The notes under the pieces: model-generated
What the model saw: only the letters and a program-made list of their open reading frames with translations
Database searches by the model: none
Told to the model about the DNA's origin: nothing
Program-made: the position numbers and the translations under genes
Shown: positions 1-10,873 of the stretch, one piece after another
Layout of the letters: every line of letters starts with the position of its first letter
Numbering within the stretch: the stretch's first letter is position 1
NCBI GenBank assembly: GCA_021234535.1
Contig: CM037835.1
Coordinates: 1,426,001 to 1,490,000 of the forward strand
Source: Stichopus chloronotus
Lineage: Eukaryota; Echinodermata; Holothuroidea; Aspidochirotida; Stichopodidae
DNA: 64,000 nt
Reading direction: 5' to 3'

Positions 1-523
1 GGTAGGGTAAAGGAATGGACACCTATAAATCATAATTCTCCTTAGCTCTGTTATGTTACAAAAATCAATTTACTGAAATTTGTAGAAATGTTATCAATTT
101 CTGCCTTGATTCTCACATGTAGCCCCTTTTCTTGAACACATAGTATGTACAATGCAGTATGAGGATTTAAGTGCTATGGCCCCTGTAAAACCTGTAACTC
201 TTCTTTAGTCAAGCTATGGATTGATAGGTATGTCAAAGTGTTTACTCTTAGAGTGGTATAAACTGGTAATTCTTTAATCCCCTGGTTATTTGTTATTCTT
301 TTGAAATCTGTTGGTGTTATAATTTTTGTGTGAAAAGTTTATTAGGGTTATTGATGAATGGCATACAGTAAGTCATCATGTCTACACCTTGTACTTATCA
401 GTGTTAGGAATTTAGAAAGATATGCATTTGGTAAATATTTTTGTGAGATAATTTCTTTTTTCATCAGTGATACTGTCACGGAATGCAGCCTTTTTTTTAT
501 ATATTTTTTTCTGTTTGTTTTAG
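1..523 (+). other. Intron or 5' flank of the ZNF280-like gene
   Basis: No coding region is recognised here. The stretch ends in a long pyrimidine tract (491-520) followed by TAG at 521-523, which is a good splice acceptor directly before the zinc-finger exon. Upstream exons, if any, lie outside the window or are untranslated. An in-frame ATG exists at 358, but it sits upstream of the acceptor and is probably intronic. Confidence 0.5.
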
Positions 524-537
524 GTGAGGCATCAACA

Positions 538-2148
538 ATGGAACAGCAGGTGTCTGAGTCAAATAGTGGTGTGACCAGACTTGTGACAACTCTCCCTGTG
601 ACACAGTCACCTATTGCCAACTCCATTGGTGCACCACCTGCAAAATCAGCAGTCAGCTCCAAGCCAGTTGTATCAGCCCAACCAGTAAGTAAAATTGTGA
701 CGCCTATAACGAATGCACCAAACCCTGTGGTGAAGCAAATCCAGCCTAAGCAATATCGACCCTACAGACCCTCACCACAGGTGTCTAAACCATCTCCAGT
801 CATCACGGCAGTGAAGCCATTTTCAAAGGTAAACATGCAGCCTAGCAAATCAACAACCACGATCGTATCCTCCGAGGTACCCGGCAAGTTACCTCTCAAC
901 CAGTTGCCGCAACCACCAGCCAAACGCTCCATTGAAGAGCATGCTGCTTCTTCATCTGCGAAAAGACAAGCAGTGGAAAATGGTAGCAAGACTGATAAAC
1001 ACTATGGGTTCAAAAGGGGCAAGACATTGGTGAATGAGGATGGTGATCGCAAGTTTAGGATAAAGTGCTTTCACTGTGACAGCGTTTTGCCCAATAATGT
1101 ATTGTACATGGAACACATTCAGGGCTATTTAGATGCATCAAGACAGTCCATGAAAGACTCCCACCTGTTCTGCCAATACTGCTTCAAGCGGTTCAAGTCA
1201 AGTCCAGACCTTGAGTCCCACTTTGAGCTGTACCATTCCACTGTGAACAAATACTACTGTAAGATTTGTGAATACTCGTTTAAGTCAAAGTCTGTCTTGA
1301 AGTCTCACCTGCAAGGGGTTCATGACCCCCTCTCGATGCCTTACATATGCAAGGTGTGCCATTACCGTACCTCTGTCTACCAAGATGTGATGCATCACTT
1401 CAAGACAGTCCACAAGGGTGCCAAGGCCCTTCTCTGTCCGTACTGCTGTAAGATTCTCCGTTGCAGCAGGTCGTATCTCCAACATTGTCAGCGCCACTAT
1501 GCCGTGCTCCTTAAGAATCATGGAACCTTCAATTGCCCATGTTGCAAATTGCAGTTTCTTTCTTCTACCGAACGCAATGAACATGTTCAGACTGACCACA
1601 AGAAGCTGAAGCTCAATGACAAGGATGGAGTTCCACCATACAAGGCGACAATATTCACTAAACCACCTACAAAGCCAAAAGTTGTTTCCAAGAAGCCCAA
1701 GGCCATACCAATAGGGGTTCCGGTCACAGCTAGCACCAGATCTGACAAGGTGAAACCATTAATGGAGTGCCTCGAGTGTGGTGGAGGGTATGATAATCTC
1801 AAGAAACATCTTCACATGAGAATGAGATGTTCATCATGTAGCTATGTTACTTTTTGTGGTGCTGCATTTGCCCAGCACACCATAGTATTCCACAGTTCAT
1901 TCAAGGCACCACCAAAGGTGCACCCGGTGAAGAAGGATGTACATAATGGCCAGCCACGTCTTACATGTAAGAAGTGTGGGTTTGCCACCAGTGTATCTCC
2001 TGTAATGGCATGGCATACTGTCAGCTGCACCAAGGGTGCTTCCTCTTGTGAGTCCTTTGTCTATCTGAAACTAAGGCAAAGGAAGTTGTTCGATATGGGA
2101 GATGATGGTGACAAAGAGGTCATAGAAATTTTGTCTGATGGTGAGTAA
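538..2148 (+). CDS. ZNF280-family C2H2 zinc-finger protein, large coding exon
   Basis: The exon most likely starts at 524, after the acceptor, and its first ATG in frame is at 538, giving 536 aa to the TAA at 2146. Residues 1-160 are rich in Ser, Thr, Pro and Val with Lys-Arg patches (AKR, near 129 and 141), a disordered and probably nuclear-targeting region. Zinc-binding pairs follow: C212/C215-H228/H233, C241/C244-H257/H262, C271/C274-H287/H292, C300/C303-H316/H320 and C333/C336-H349/H354. After a linker come the atypical pairs C431/C434-H447/H452 and C477/C480-H493/C497. The finger spacing and motifs such as MPYICKVCHYRTSVY, LLCPYC and CKLQF match, from memory, the ZNF280 (suppressor of hairy-wing homolog) and POGZ finger block. 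The late CSSCSY...AFAQH segment is closer to ZNF280. No pogo DDE transposase domain follows, which argues against POGZ. The likely role is DNA binding in the nucleus; the specific target is unknown. The C-terminus VIEILSD looks like a SUMO-interaction motif. The stop codon overlaps a strong splice donor at 2141, so this end may not be the true one. Confidence 0.85.
   Translation: MEQQVSESNSGVTRLVTTLPVTQSPIANSIGAPPAKSAVSSKPVVSAQPVSKIVTPITNAPNPVVKQIQPKQYRPYRPSPQVSKPSPVITAVKPFSKVNMQPSKSTTTIVSSEVPGKLPLNQLPQPPAKRSIEEHAASSSAKRQAVENGSKTDKHYGFKRGKTLVNEDGDRKFRIKCFHCDSVLPNNVLYMEHIQGYLDASRQSMKDSHLFCQYCFKRFKSSPDLESHFELYHSTVNKYYCKICEYSFKSKSVLKSHLQGVHDPLSMPYICKVCHYRTSVYQDVMHHFKTVHKGAKALLCPYCCKILRCSRSYLQHCQRHYAVLLKNHGTFNCPCCKLQFLSSTERNEHVQTDHKKLKLNDKDGVPPYKATIFTKPPTKPKVVSKKPKAIPIGVPVTASTRSDKVKPLMECLECGGGYDNLKKHLHMRMRCSSCSYVTFCGAAFAQHTIVFHSSFKAPPKVHPVKKDVHNGQPRLTCKKCGFATSVSPVMAWHTVSCTKGASSCESFVYLKLRQRKLFDMGDDGDKEVIEILSDGE
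2141..2148 (+). promoter_or_regulatory. Strong splice donor overlapping the zinc-finger stop codon
   Basis: The sequence GATG|GTGAGTAAT matches the GTRAGT donor consensus. Splicing at 2140/2141 would leave the exon in phase 1 (a single G) and remove the TAA at 2146-2148. Several downstream acceptors are phase-compatible: 2211, 5853, 14251 or 14279, and 16463. Confidence 0.5.
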
Positions 2149-2210
2149 TTAAGCTTTTGAAGCTAGTAAAGATTAATATGTGTTCTCACCTACTGCACTC
2201 TCTTTGTCAG

Positions 2211-2401
2211 GAAAGAAAACAAGAAAATTTGAATGTATTTCTCAATATTGCCCAAAGGGAGATTCAGTTTTATCGCAGGCTTTAATTGGGTCAAAAAATG
2301 AAAAGCATTTGCTGTTTAGGGAATTCCTTGAGGTCAGTGGTTGGTGTGCTGCATGCATCTCCATATGTCATGCTGAGAAAGTTGCACAGTACAAAATATA
2401 A
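2211..2401 (+). CDS. Candidate downstream exon of the ZNF280-like gene, option A
   Basis: A pyrimidine-rich acceptor (CTCTCTTTGTCAG) ends at 2210, only 70 bases after the donor at 2141. Joining G2140 to GA2211 keeps an open frame of about 63 codons to the TAA at 2399. The product begins GKKTRKFECISQYCPKG and contains six Cys residues but no finger pattern I recognise. A 70-base intron would be unusually short next to the other introns in this window. The open frame may be chance. Confidence 0.25.
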
Positions 2402-5400
2402 GGAAACATCAGAGTGACATGCATCATGAAGTAAAATTATCAATACATTTAACACTTATCAAAACAGTTGAACCATTCCACTTTATGACAGAACCTTAAA
2501 CTGTACATTCATCGACCGTTTAGGTTGTGATACCCTGGATAAGTATAACCTAGCATTACTCTTATCATGGATATGATTCTACAGCATGGTGAAGTAGCAA
2601 CATACATGGTTTTTACTGAAACGTGAAAGTCGCTTGCATATTTGGTGACTATTTTAGGATGCAAAGCAGTCTATACCCTCCAGTGACACTGAAAATGAAT
2701 GTGCCACATTAATTTCTCCTTCAGAATAGAACAAAGTCACATAAAAAAATAAATAAATCACTGTGTAATAGATTAAAATTTGTTAGAAAAGCAAAGTAAT
2801 CTCCTTCAGCTATTGTCTTGCTTTTTGCCCATTCTTCCACTGCAGCAAAGTCTTCATCCTCATCTGCAGCAAGCATTGGGCTACAGGAAGGGCTGGGTTG
2901 AAAATGCATGAACGAGGAAAACTTTCCGACTTATGAAACTGGAAAAAAAAAAAAATCTGCACTTTCCGCATTTTCAATCTTCCTATTGAGGAAGGTGGGA
3001 AACCACAGGAAACTTCTGACTTTAACAAACATTTGATAACTGAATACATTTGCCCTCTCCAAAAATATGTCCCATTTACTTCATTTTTGGGCTTCCTTTA
3101 TAGCCAGGTTGGAAACAAAGAAAACGAGGAAGTCTTTTTGAAGGGGTGAATGTATTCAAATTTCTAAGTTAGGAAGTTTTCTGTGTAAACCACAGTATGT
3201 GTGTTTTTAACTCGGGCCCTATAGGAAGGTCGCAAACACAGAAATTTTTATGAATGGGTGAATGTATTCAATATGAAAGTCACAAACTTTTTCATGGTTT
3301 CTACATTTTCCGTGGACTCCACGTGTTCCATGGTTTCCTCATTTTCAATCTGGCCCTACTTGAAGCCATATTTAGTTGCCTAAAAGAGCTTTCCCACCAC
3401 AAGGAAGCAAAGTGTCCTGAGCATTTTCTAAATACCTTGCTGAAAACCATTGTCAAACGCTCATAGCTTTCACACCGCAGGAGTAAGGCAAGGCATTTTG
3501 AGTTCTTTCCTAATTCCTAGCATCCCGCTTATTCTAATGCTGGCCCATTTAATTTGCAAGAAACACTCAGCAAACAGGCTTAATGCAAGCATGTCCATGT
3601 ATGTTTTCTATGTGTCTATCAGAAAGAGTAAAATAAAATGCCCCATTCACTTGCTGGCAAGATGAAAGTCCAGTGTCCATTCTCTAATGCATTGAACGCT
3701 GTAAACGCCAACACTTTTAATGCTTTGGGAGTGCAAGCAACTTTACAAACAATTTTTTTTATGCATAGTGGGTATGAACAGGGAGTTGACACAGATGCAT
3801 AGATTACATTTAGCCATGGGATAATATTTATTCAGTGTAGTCATGGAAACAAGCAATGGTACTTCCATTGTATGATACAAAGCTGGATAATACTGTCTTT
3901 ATTCCTGCTGTATGCACAATAAGTTCCTACAATGCACTCTACTAAATTGGTATCGATCAGTCATACATTACAGCTGACCTAAGAGGGTGCGTTTCTATCT
4001 AGAGTCAATTTTGAGGACATTTAGAGCAAGGCTAAATGTACGCATTAGCGAAGCACGGGATAAGTATGGTCACTCGCGACTACCCCCACCCGTGAGTTGT
4101 GGGGAAACACCCACAAAAGACAAAAATAAAAGATAATGGCACATTTTGTTTTAGTCTTGCCAACTCATTAGATTTACGGTTTTGTAATCAACCAGTATTT
4201 ATCACCTAGCATGAGCAGGAACACTGTTTCACGTATGTAACCCCTTGGCCAACTTTAATGACTGCCATTGCACAACACAACTTCTTAAGACTCTCCTTAG
4301 AATGTTGGACATCCTCTAGGTTGCTATTTCTTGTGATGCTATTTTTATCATTGTGAGAAGATGTTGTACATTCGTTGTACTGTAGATAGTTAAACATGAG
4401 CTGGGTGTACCTTTTTTTCTGTGGGGGAATTATGCATTGTGCCTGCATGGTCCCTGTTTACTACAATTCAAATACTCATTAGGGGTGCACAGTGTTTGCT
4501 GCTCATTGGCTGTTAGAAATGCTCATGAATTATGACAAAAGTCTTACATGAAATATGAAACAAGAGCCCATAGAGAAGAGTGTCAGTCATGTTTCTTTTG
4601 GAATTTTACTTTTCAATTACGGGGTATGAGAAACTGCACCTACAGTAGCAGTACCTACTGACAGAATGAATTACTGAAACTGCCCTGAAGGAATAACACA
4701 CTGTGTTTGAAATTTAAGACCCTGATTATTAGTTATTGATATGCAATTCTTTCATTAGATCTGAAAGTAACTTCTGGAACTGTAGTACCACATGTTGAAA
4801 TGATGAAGTCACTAAAATTCCTAGTTTTCATACCACACTTTGACAAAAGAAGCTAGTGTATTATATCTTGTGACCTTGAACCCCATTGCCAAAGGTCATT
4901 TTATCTTCTCAAAGTGATTCTGTGTCACTCTGTTAGCATTAATAATATGGACAATTAAAATATTGAGTGCCTCCGCTTTTCTTGAGCTGTGTGTCATGGG
5001 AGAGGAATTAGTTTTGATGGCCAAAGGCAAAAATGTGTAATTGAGAATGGAAGAAGGCATGCTTATCATTTTAATGAGATTGATTCATCTACATGCAGTA
5101 CTACATATTTGGCAAATTTGTCACAATGCATGCAATTTTACCTTTTGAAAAGTTGATATAGTAACTTTATTACATGCAATATCAACAGTTAAATTTGTGA
5201 CTTCAATTTAAATGTCTATGGTCTAGGATACATACTGTAAGTTTGGTATCAATGTGGAAATTCAACAAAGATGAAACCTGCAAGGTTTACATTTATGCAG
5301 TTAATATATCCCTGTGATGGTGAATGAACTCTGTCCCAAGAGAAAATTCCAGTAAGGCAACTTGAATTTTCCTCATGGGAAGGGGGAGGGGGGAATCTGA

Positions 5401-5852
5401 AGCTGTAAGAGACACCATGTGGAGTGTCTGACTGTTTCGTCAGTGTGGACCTGATCATGTATTTCTACACACCTACATGTATGCACCATAACAACTGTCT
5501 TAAATTTGGACAAAATGGAGGGTCATTGCATTCTCTTTAAGGATATTCAACTACATTTGTTAATATTGACTGTCATCTTAAAGACTGAGTCTGTTTATTA
5601 AGAGCATATTAGAAATTAGAATATTAGAATCTTGCTGCTGATTCCTTTTTGACTATTCAATCTTATCAAGTCATTAAAAGTGTTTCTTCTTTCTTGTTTC
5701 ATCTAATGATAATCTTAAAACTGATGCATTAAGAGCACAGTACAAGACATTCAGGGAAAAAGGATAGCATATGAACTGTTACTGTATTTGGGAAGAGGTG
5801 TGGGAAGATGGAGTAAGTGGGATATTTTTCGTTTTATTTGTTTCTGTTTTAG

Positions 5853-5914
5853 ATGAACGCATAGATACAGAAGAAATACATACAATACAGAAGATATATG
5901 AAGAAAAAAACTAG
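5853..5914 (+). CDS. Candidate terminal exon of the ZNF280-like gene, option B
   Basis: A long pyrimidine tract (5826-5850) and AG at 5851-5852 form a convincing acceptor. Joined in phase 1 to the donor at 2140, the coding end becomes VIEILSD followed by DERIDTEEIHTIQKIYEEKN and TAG at 5912, for a protein of 554 aa. The added acidic residues next to VIEILSD strengthen the SUMO-interaction-motif reading. An AATAAA lies at 5935-5940. The short length leaves chance as a real possibility. Confidence 0.3.
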
Positions 5915-7535
5915 AATTCACACACATTTACAAAAATAAAGAAATCAATGCAATGTTGGCAGTACATGTTTTTAAAACTTGAATGTGAGGCACCGACTGG
6001 AATTTTATTGGGGAATGTGTTCCATGTGAAAAATGCAGTACAGTTAAATCCTAAACATTCAAAGAAGTTAGAGTTACAGTGTACAGTATATGCTGCCTCA
6101 TAATAGTGCATGAATTTTGTGATTTTGAGACAGGTCAAACTTTTGCAAAGATGGAAATAGTTTTGCTAGGTCACAATTAAAAACTTCCGCAGAGTAATAT
6201 TATGGCAAATTGCTACAACATTCACAACTAACAATGAAAGGCTTGAAATAATAACAATGGAGAAAAAAGGCACATTATCCTTTGGGTGAAAGAAAAATAA
6301 TTGTTGCTTCCTCAAACCCTGATTTCTGCTTGAAAAAGAGGAACAACGAATGTGAGCTCTTAAAATTTGAGCAGTTGGATGAATTTGCTGCAACAAAATT
6401 ATAAGATATAATAGGTCAAATGCAGTGCAAAATTAATCCTGTTGTTTGTTGTCAGGGGAGGGGGTGTGGTTGAGGGTGATCTTGAAAGAGACTGTGTCAA
6501 TGCTTTAGTTATGTATATGCTGCAGTAGCTCTTGAAACTGTAAGTGATAAGAGTGTACTGAAGTGTCCTGTCAAGTCAAGGCAAGTATCTGTTGGTACTC
6601 CAAATGTATCCTTTTGCTAGAATGAACATCATGTATGAATAACATGTTAGGCAAAAAAAAAAAAAAAAAAACACTTGTGCGGTTTGGAACATTTGTTTGC
6701 ATCCTGCTCATAGAAAACATGTATTTACAAAGTAAAAAATCACCAAGATCTTTATTTTTATATGAATTTGTGATACTGTTGATGGCCTGTTTCTTTTCAA
6801 GCTAATCCAGCTAAGCTTCGTACAGGTCTTCATCTTTTTTGTCATTTGTCCCCCTCTTTCATTGTGTATGTATACTTGACAGTGAAAACACATTGGAACC
6901 AATAATGTACCTCATCTGTGATACTTGTCTCTTGTTCTGCTACTATGAAGAATTAATAAACTAAGGCAAAACAGACATGTCATTTGTCTTTGTTCGCAAA
7001 AGTAGCAAGACTATGGAAGAAGCCAGCATGTCTTATACTCCTATATACTCAGTTATAATTTTGACATTTTGACTGTTCTTGAAGTATGGCAGAGAAAGAA
7101 GTGTAAACATTAAAAAAGGTGTTAGTGTAGAATTTGCTTACATTTGCTTACATCAGCAATTTAAAAAAATATTTAATTTGAGGAATTATCCAGTGTACAT
7201 GAAAATGTTTAATTTGACTAGAAGTTACAGCAAACTTTGCAACCAGTGCATGTGAAGGTGCACAATCACTTCCTGCACTGAGTTTATGTTTTATCATTTC
7301 TATATCTGCGATGGCAACTTTTGGCCTGCAGAAAATCCTCTTTGTATCTAGTAACAACACTATGGTTGTTTTTGCCCCTATTTTTTTTCATTGACTTTGA
7401 GACACCTCTCTTCACCACAACTCCACAATGACTTCTATACTGTTGGTTGAAGAAGTAGTACTGTAAGTCATTTGTGACCTCCCCTTTCACAAAATGTCCT
7501 CCACATACACTTTTTCACCAGAAAATTCCCTCCCG

Positions 7536-7660
7536 GACAACACCATCCCCTGGATAACACCATCCCTTGGATAACGCCCGAGAATTCCTCCTCAGACAAC
7601 TCCCCTGATAATTCCTTCAGGGAAGGGGTTGAGGGTTAATGGATGGGTTCGGAGAATTGT
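7536..7660. repeat. Short degenerate C-rich tandem repeat
   Basis: The segment carries repeats of the type ACAACACCATCCCCTGGAT, then ATAACACCATCCCTTGGAT, then ATAACGCCCGAGAATTCC, with further diverged units. The region is markedly more C-rich than its surroundings. Function is unknown. Confidence 0.4.
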
Positions 7661-9149
7661 TAGAGGCGAATTGTCCAGGAATCAAGTAATTAGTTGCTCT
7701 GAAAGAAGTCTACATCGTAAATGAGATGTATTACTGCAGTTTATCTTGCACATAGCGTTAGGCGTATGGTCGAAACACAAAATACTGCAGCTAGCCATAG
7801 TGTTTAAGTTATGAACCCATCGCAGAAAAGTTGAATTTCTTCACAATACTGAAATACAACATAGTGACACAATGCACAGCATTGTCATCCTGCACAACAG
7901 ATAATGTTTTTACATATATGTATTTCTATGATTACAGCACACTGTGGGCCAGTAACACAATTGTTGAAATTTCGCTAGTTCTGTCTCAATCTAATTTAAA
8001 ACAATGTAGTAAATCATAATGATGTAATCAACATATGCCTTATTTCCTTCCTTGTACTGATATTATTTGTTAACATTGCTGGACCTTGAGGATATTAAGT
8101 TCGTCAGAAAATATCACTAGTTTCACGTTAAATCATATTTTGCTATTTTTTTTTAACTCAGTGTTGATATGGACACTGATACAATTGTAATAAACTGCAG
8201 AACTCTCGGATTGATTTCTTGTAATGAGTTTTATTTGGTTATTGTCTCTGTTTCATTCCATTTTTAATTTGTAACAAAGATATCTAAGTTTGTGGTTGCA
8301 TTCTTGAACTATATTCAAAGAACTGGCTAGCCCTCAGTGACCCTTTAAGTCGGTGAAAGTACTTTGACATTTTTCTTAAGAGTACTACTGTAGTTGTGTT
8401 TCCTAATGAAAGGTTAACGCTGGACTGTGGCTTAACTGTAGGATGATGCACTATCTGGGAACTTGAAGCTTCTGAAAAGGTATCTCTGCTAAAATCTAAT
8501 GTAATGTTAATGATTTAACCAAATTTATCGTGTTGGCCGTTGTTTTTGTGGCATACTAGAAAGCACCATCTCATTCGGATCTAGTACCCCCTCATCGACT
8601 AGGGAATTAACAATTAGTGGTTATGCAATGTTTAGAAATGACCCCATATATATGACAAAAACCAAAAGTGAGTAAATGCTCTCTTTATCGTAAGATACTT
8701 GTAACTGTGTCTCAAGGGAAGAGTGGACAAATCAGAATAGTGTTGATTCTGTGCGGTGTGATTTGTATACCACACAGAGGCTAGTAGTAATATATCAATT
8801 TTGCTGATTTGTTTTTATTTATTTGTTTACGAGTGGGTAAGATAGGCAAGGATGTCGAGGAAGAAGACAATCTTGTTGTGACTGCTCACAAGTCATTAAA
8901 ATCACATAAACATTCAGCAGAAATAGTGACAAAATAACTAACAAAAGAATTGGCATTGTAAGTATTGTGTGTCAATGACAGATGGAGAGTATGGAGGAAG
9001 CACGTGGCTTATTTTTGGCAACTTCATGTCGGGTGAATACCAACTTAACAAGTTTGGATCAAATATTGTATCTTTGACAAGGCCAGTTCAGATGGGAGAG
9101 CCTTAGATCTTGGACGAAAAAATTCATTTTACTTGACCCGGTCAGGGAT

Positions 9150-9420
9150 CAACCTCTGTAAATTTCAGTGCTTCAAATGCCCCACACATATCCGTTTGGC
9201 CAAAGTCTTTAGTTCACGTCTGTCGTTAAAGTCTTTTGTACGTCCTGTTTTGGAATATTGTAGCTCTGTTTGGAATCCTCATTAATAGAATGATACTAGA
9301 GTGAAAAAGTACAAAGAAGGTTTTCGCACACGGTACGACGTGATGCATCCGTAAGGCGTAGTTGATTGAGACTTATGTCGCTGGAGTAAGATAAGGCTTT
9401 GGGGTTGACTTTATTGACTC
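9150..9420 (+). pseudogene. Degraded LINE reverse-transcriptase fragment
   Basis: An open stretch ending at the TAA at 9283 reads LKSFVRPVLEYCSSVWNPH. This is the signature after the palm domain of non-LTR retrotransposon reverse transcriptases (YKSLVRPxLEYCSxVWNP in CR1, Jockey and related clades). After the stop, the expected continuation (DTRVKKVQRRF) is split over two reading frames, so the copy is frameshifted and dead. Neither the endonuclease nor the catalytic YADD part is visible nearby, so this is a short 5'-truncated relic. The clade cannot be assigned from this length. Confidence 0.7.
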
Positions 9421-9440
9421 CTAATTACTTATCCTGAGAG

Positions 9441-10873
9441 CAGTGCTGGAGTCGAGTCCACCCATTCTGTGTTCGAGTCATTACCTTTCGAGTCCGAGTC
9501 CTTGAAGGTCGAATCCGTGTCCTCGAGACACTGTGTAAATATGACACATACCTTTATACGTGAATTATGACATGATTTTCAACAGGACCGTAGTAGCAGG
9601 GGTCCCTTTTTGAGAAATTTTTCACCTGCCAGGTAACCCTTAGATGCAAATCAGGTGCAATATTGTCAACTTAAGACTACCTTCTACGAATATGGCATAA
9701 TTTATGTTTCCTTGCAAAACCATTCTTGAAGACATTGTTTCAAATACATCCTTTGAAACAAAACTTTTCTTAGCTTTTGATAAGAAGTGATCACATCGGT
9801 AACAAGGTTGCTTAAATCTGCAAACTTTATACAGTCAGATAAACCTTACGGCATTCTACACTCATAATAACACGTAATCATACATGGCAAATTACAGTAC
9901 AGTTAATCAAACATGAAGAAACAGAAGAATAAAATTTGTAAGTTAAGTAACAGGCAAATTTTCATTTGAAACGACCACTGCTATCAATGTCGCTCAGGCA
10001 CGTTGATCCAAAATGAGCATTTAATTGATTTTGTGATTCAACCCCACCCTTAAACCATCTCCTTTAACTGTCAACTATCCCCGTCGGAAATATTTGAATA
10101 CCTTGTTTCTGCCTGAAAATCTGTCTTGAAATTATTTCTTGTGCGAACATTAAAAATAGACTACTCACTTTGTTAGACATTACGTCTTTTAAGAATTTTT
10201 CTTCGCCTGATTATATGTCAGATGATTTATTGCAAACCCCATAAATAATGTGACAATGTTAATTCTGCCTTAAATATTACGTTAAAACAAGGTATGTACT
10301 ATTTTAAAAGAATGTACCCGAGCATGTTACTACGTGAATGTAATTGTGGTTCTTAAACATATGAGAAATATTGTCGAAGGTAAGAAGAAAACTTGAACAA
10401 ATATTTTAACATCAAAAATTTCCACATCAGAATCAGTTAGCGAATTTATTGAATTTGTAAGGTATCCTTAGCAGCTTCTTTGGGGGGGGGGGGGCAAAGT
10501 AATGTTAACATCTAAAATACTAACGTTGGTTAATTAATCCATTTCCCATCATCAATTCTCTTCTAAAATAAGAAAAAAAATCTACATGACACAAAATTTT
10601 AAATATAATATAAATCGGCGAGATAAGAAAATTTTTTCATGCAATCTGTCTCTAGCTATAACTGTGGAATTTATAAATCATAGTCACCGTTCAGAAGCAG
10701 GCACGACATACCAGGATATACAGGTACTTGTAGAATTACATGTTGTTAGTGGGTGGCACACAAAGTAATATTGTGTTGAAGTCTTCCCCAAATTTGCGAT
10801 TCAAAATCTTCTCGAGATTTGAGTAACAGACCAGAATTACCTGGTATGTGACACACTTCGAGACCGAGTCGAG
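9441..10873. mobile_element. Possible diverged hAT-like element
   Basis: The left edge reads CAGTGCTGGAGTCGAGTCC and is followed by more GAGTCC and CGAGTC words up to about 9525. The right edge (10852-10873) reads in reverse complement CAGCTCGACTCGGTCTCGAAG. Ends starting CAG with GACTCGAG-rich arms are common in hAT elements. I could not find a matching 8-bp duplication, so the boundaries are uncertain. Confidence 0.25.

Larger units (their letters stand above)
2402..9030. other. Non-coding stretch, intergenic or intronic
   Basis: AT-rich DNA without a recognisable gene apart from the small candidate exon at 5853. The segment 2900-3300 repeats GAATGTATTCAA at about 3147 and 3259 within similar surroundings, suggesting a decayed duplication. 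Homopolymer A tracts occur at 2942 and 6653. The segment 7536-7660 has short C-rich repeats, listed separately. Confidence 0.5.

Noticed and set aside
358..537. In-frame upstream extension of the zinc-finger frame from the ATG at 358
   Set aside because: It precedes a strong acceptor at 521-523, and the peptide is hydrophobic and runs through the pyrimidine tract, so it is most likely intron read-through.
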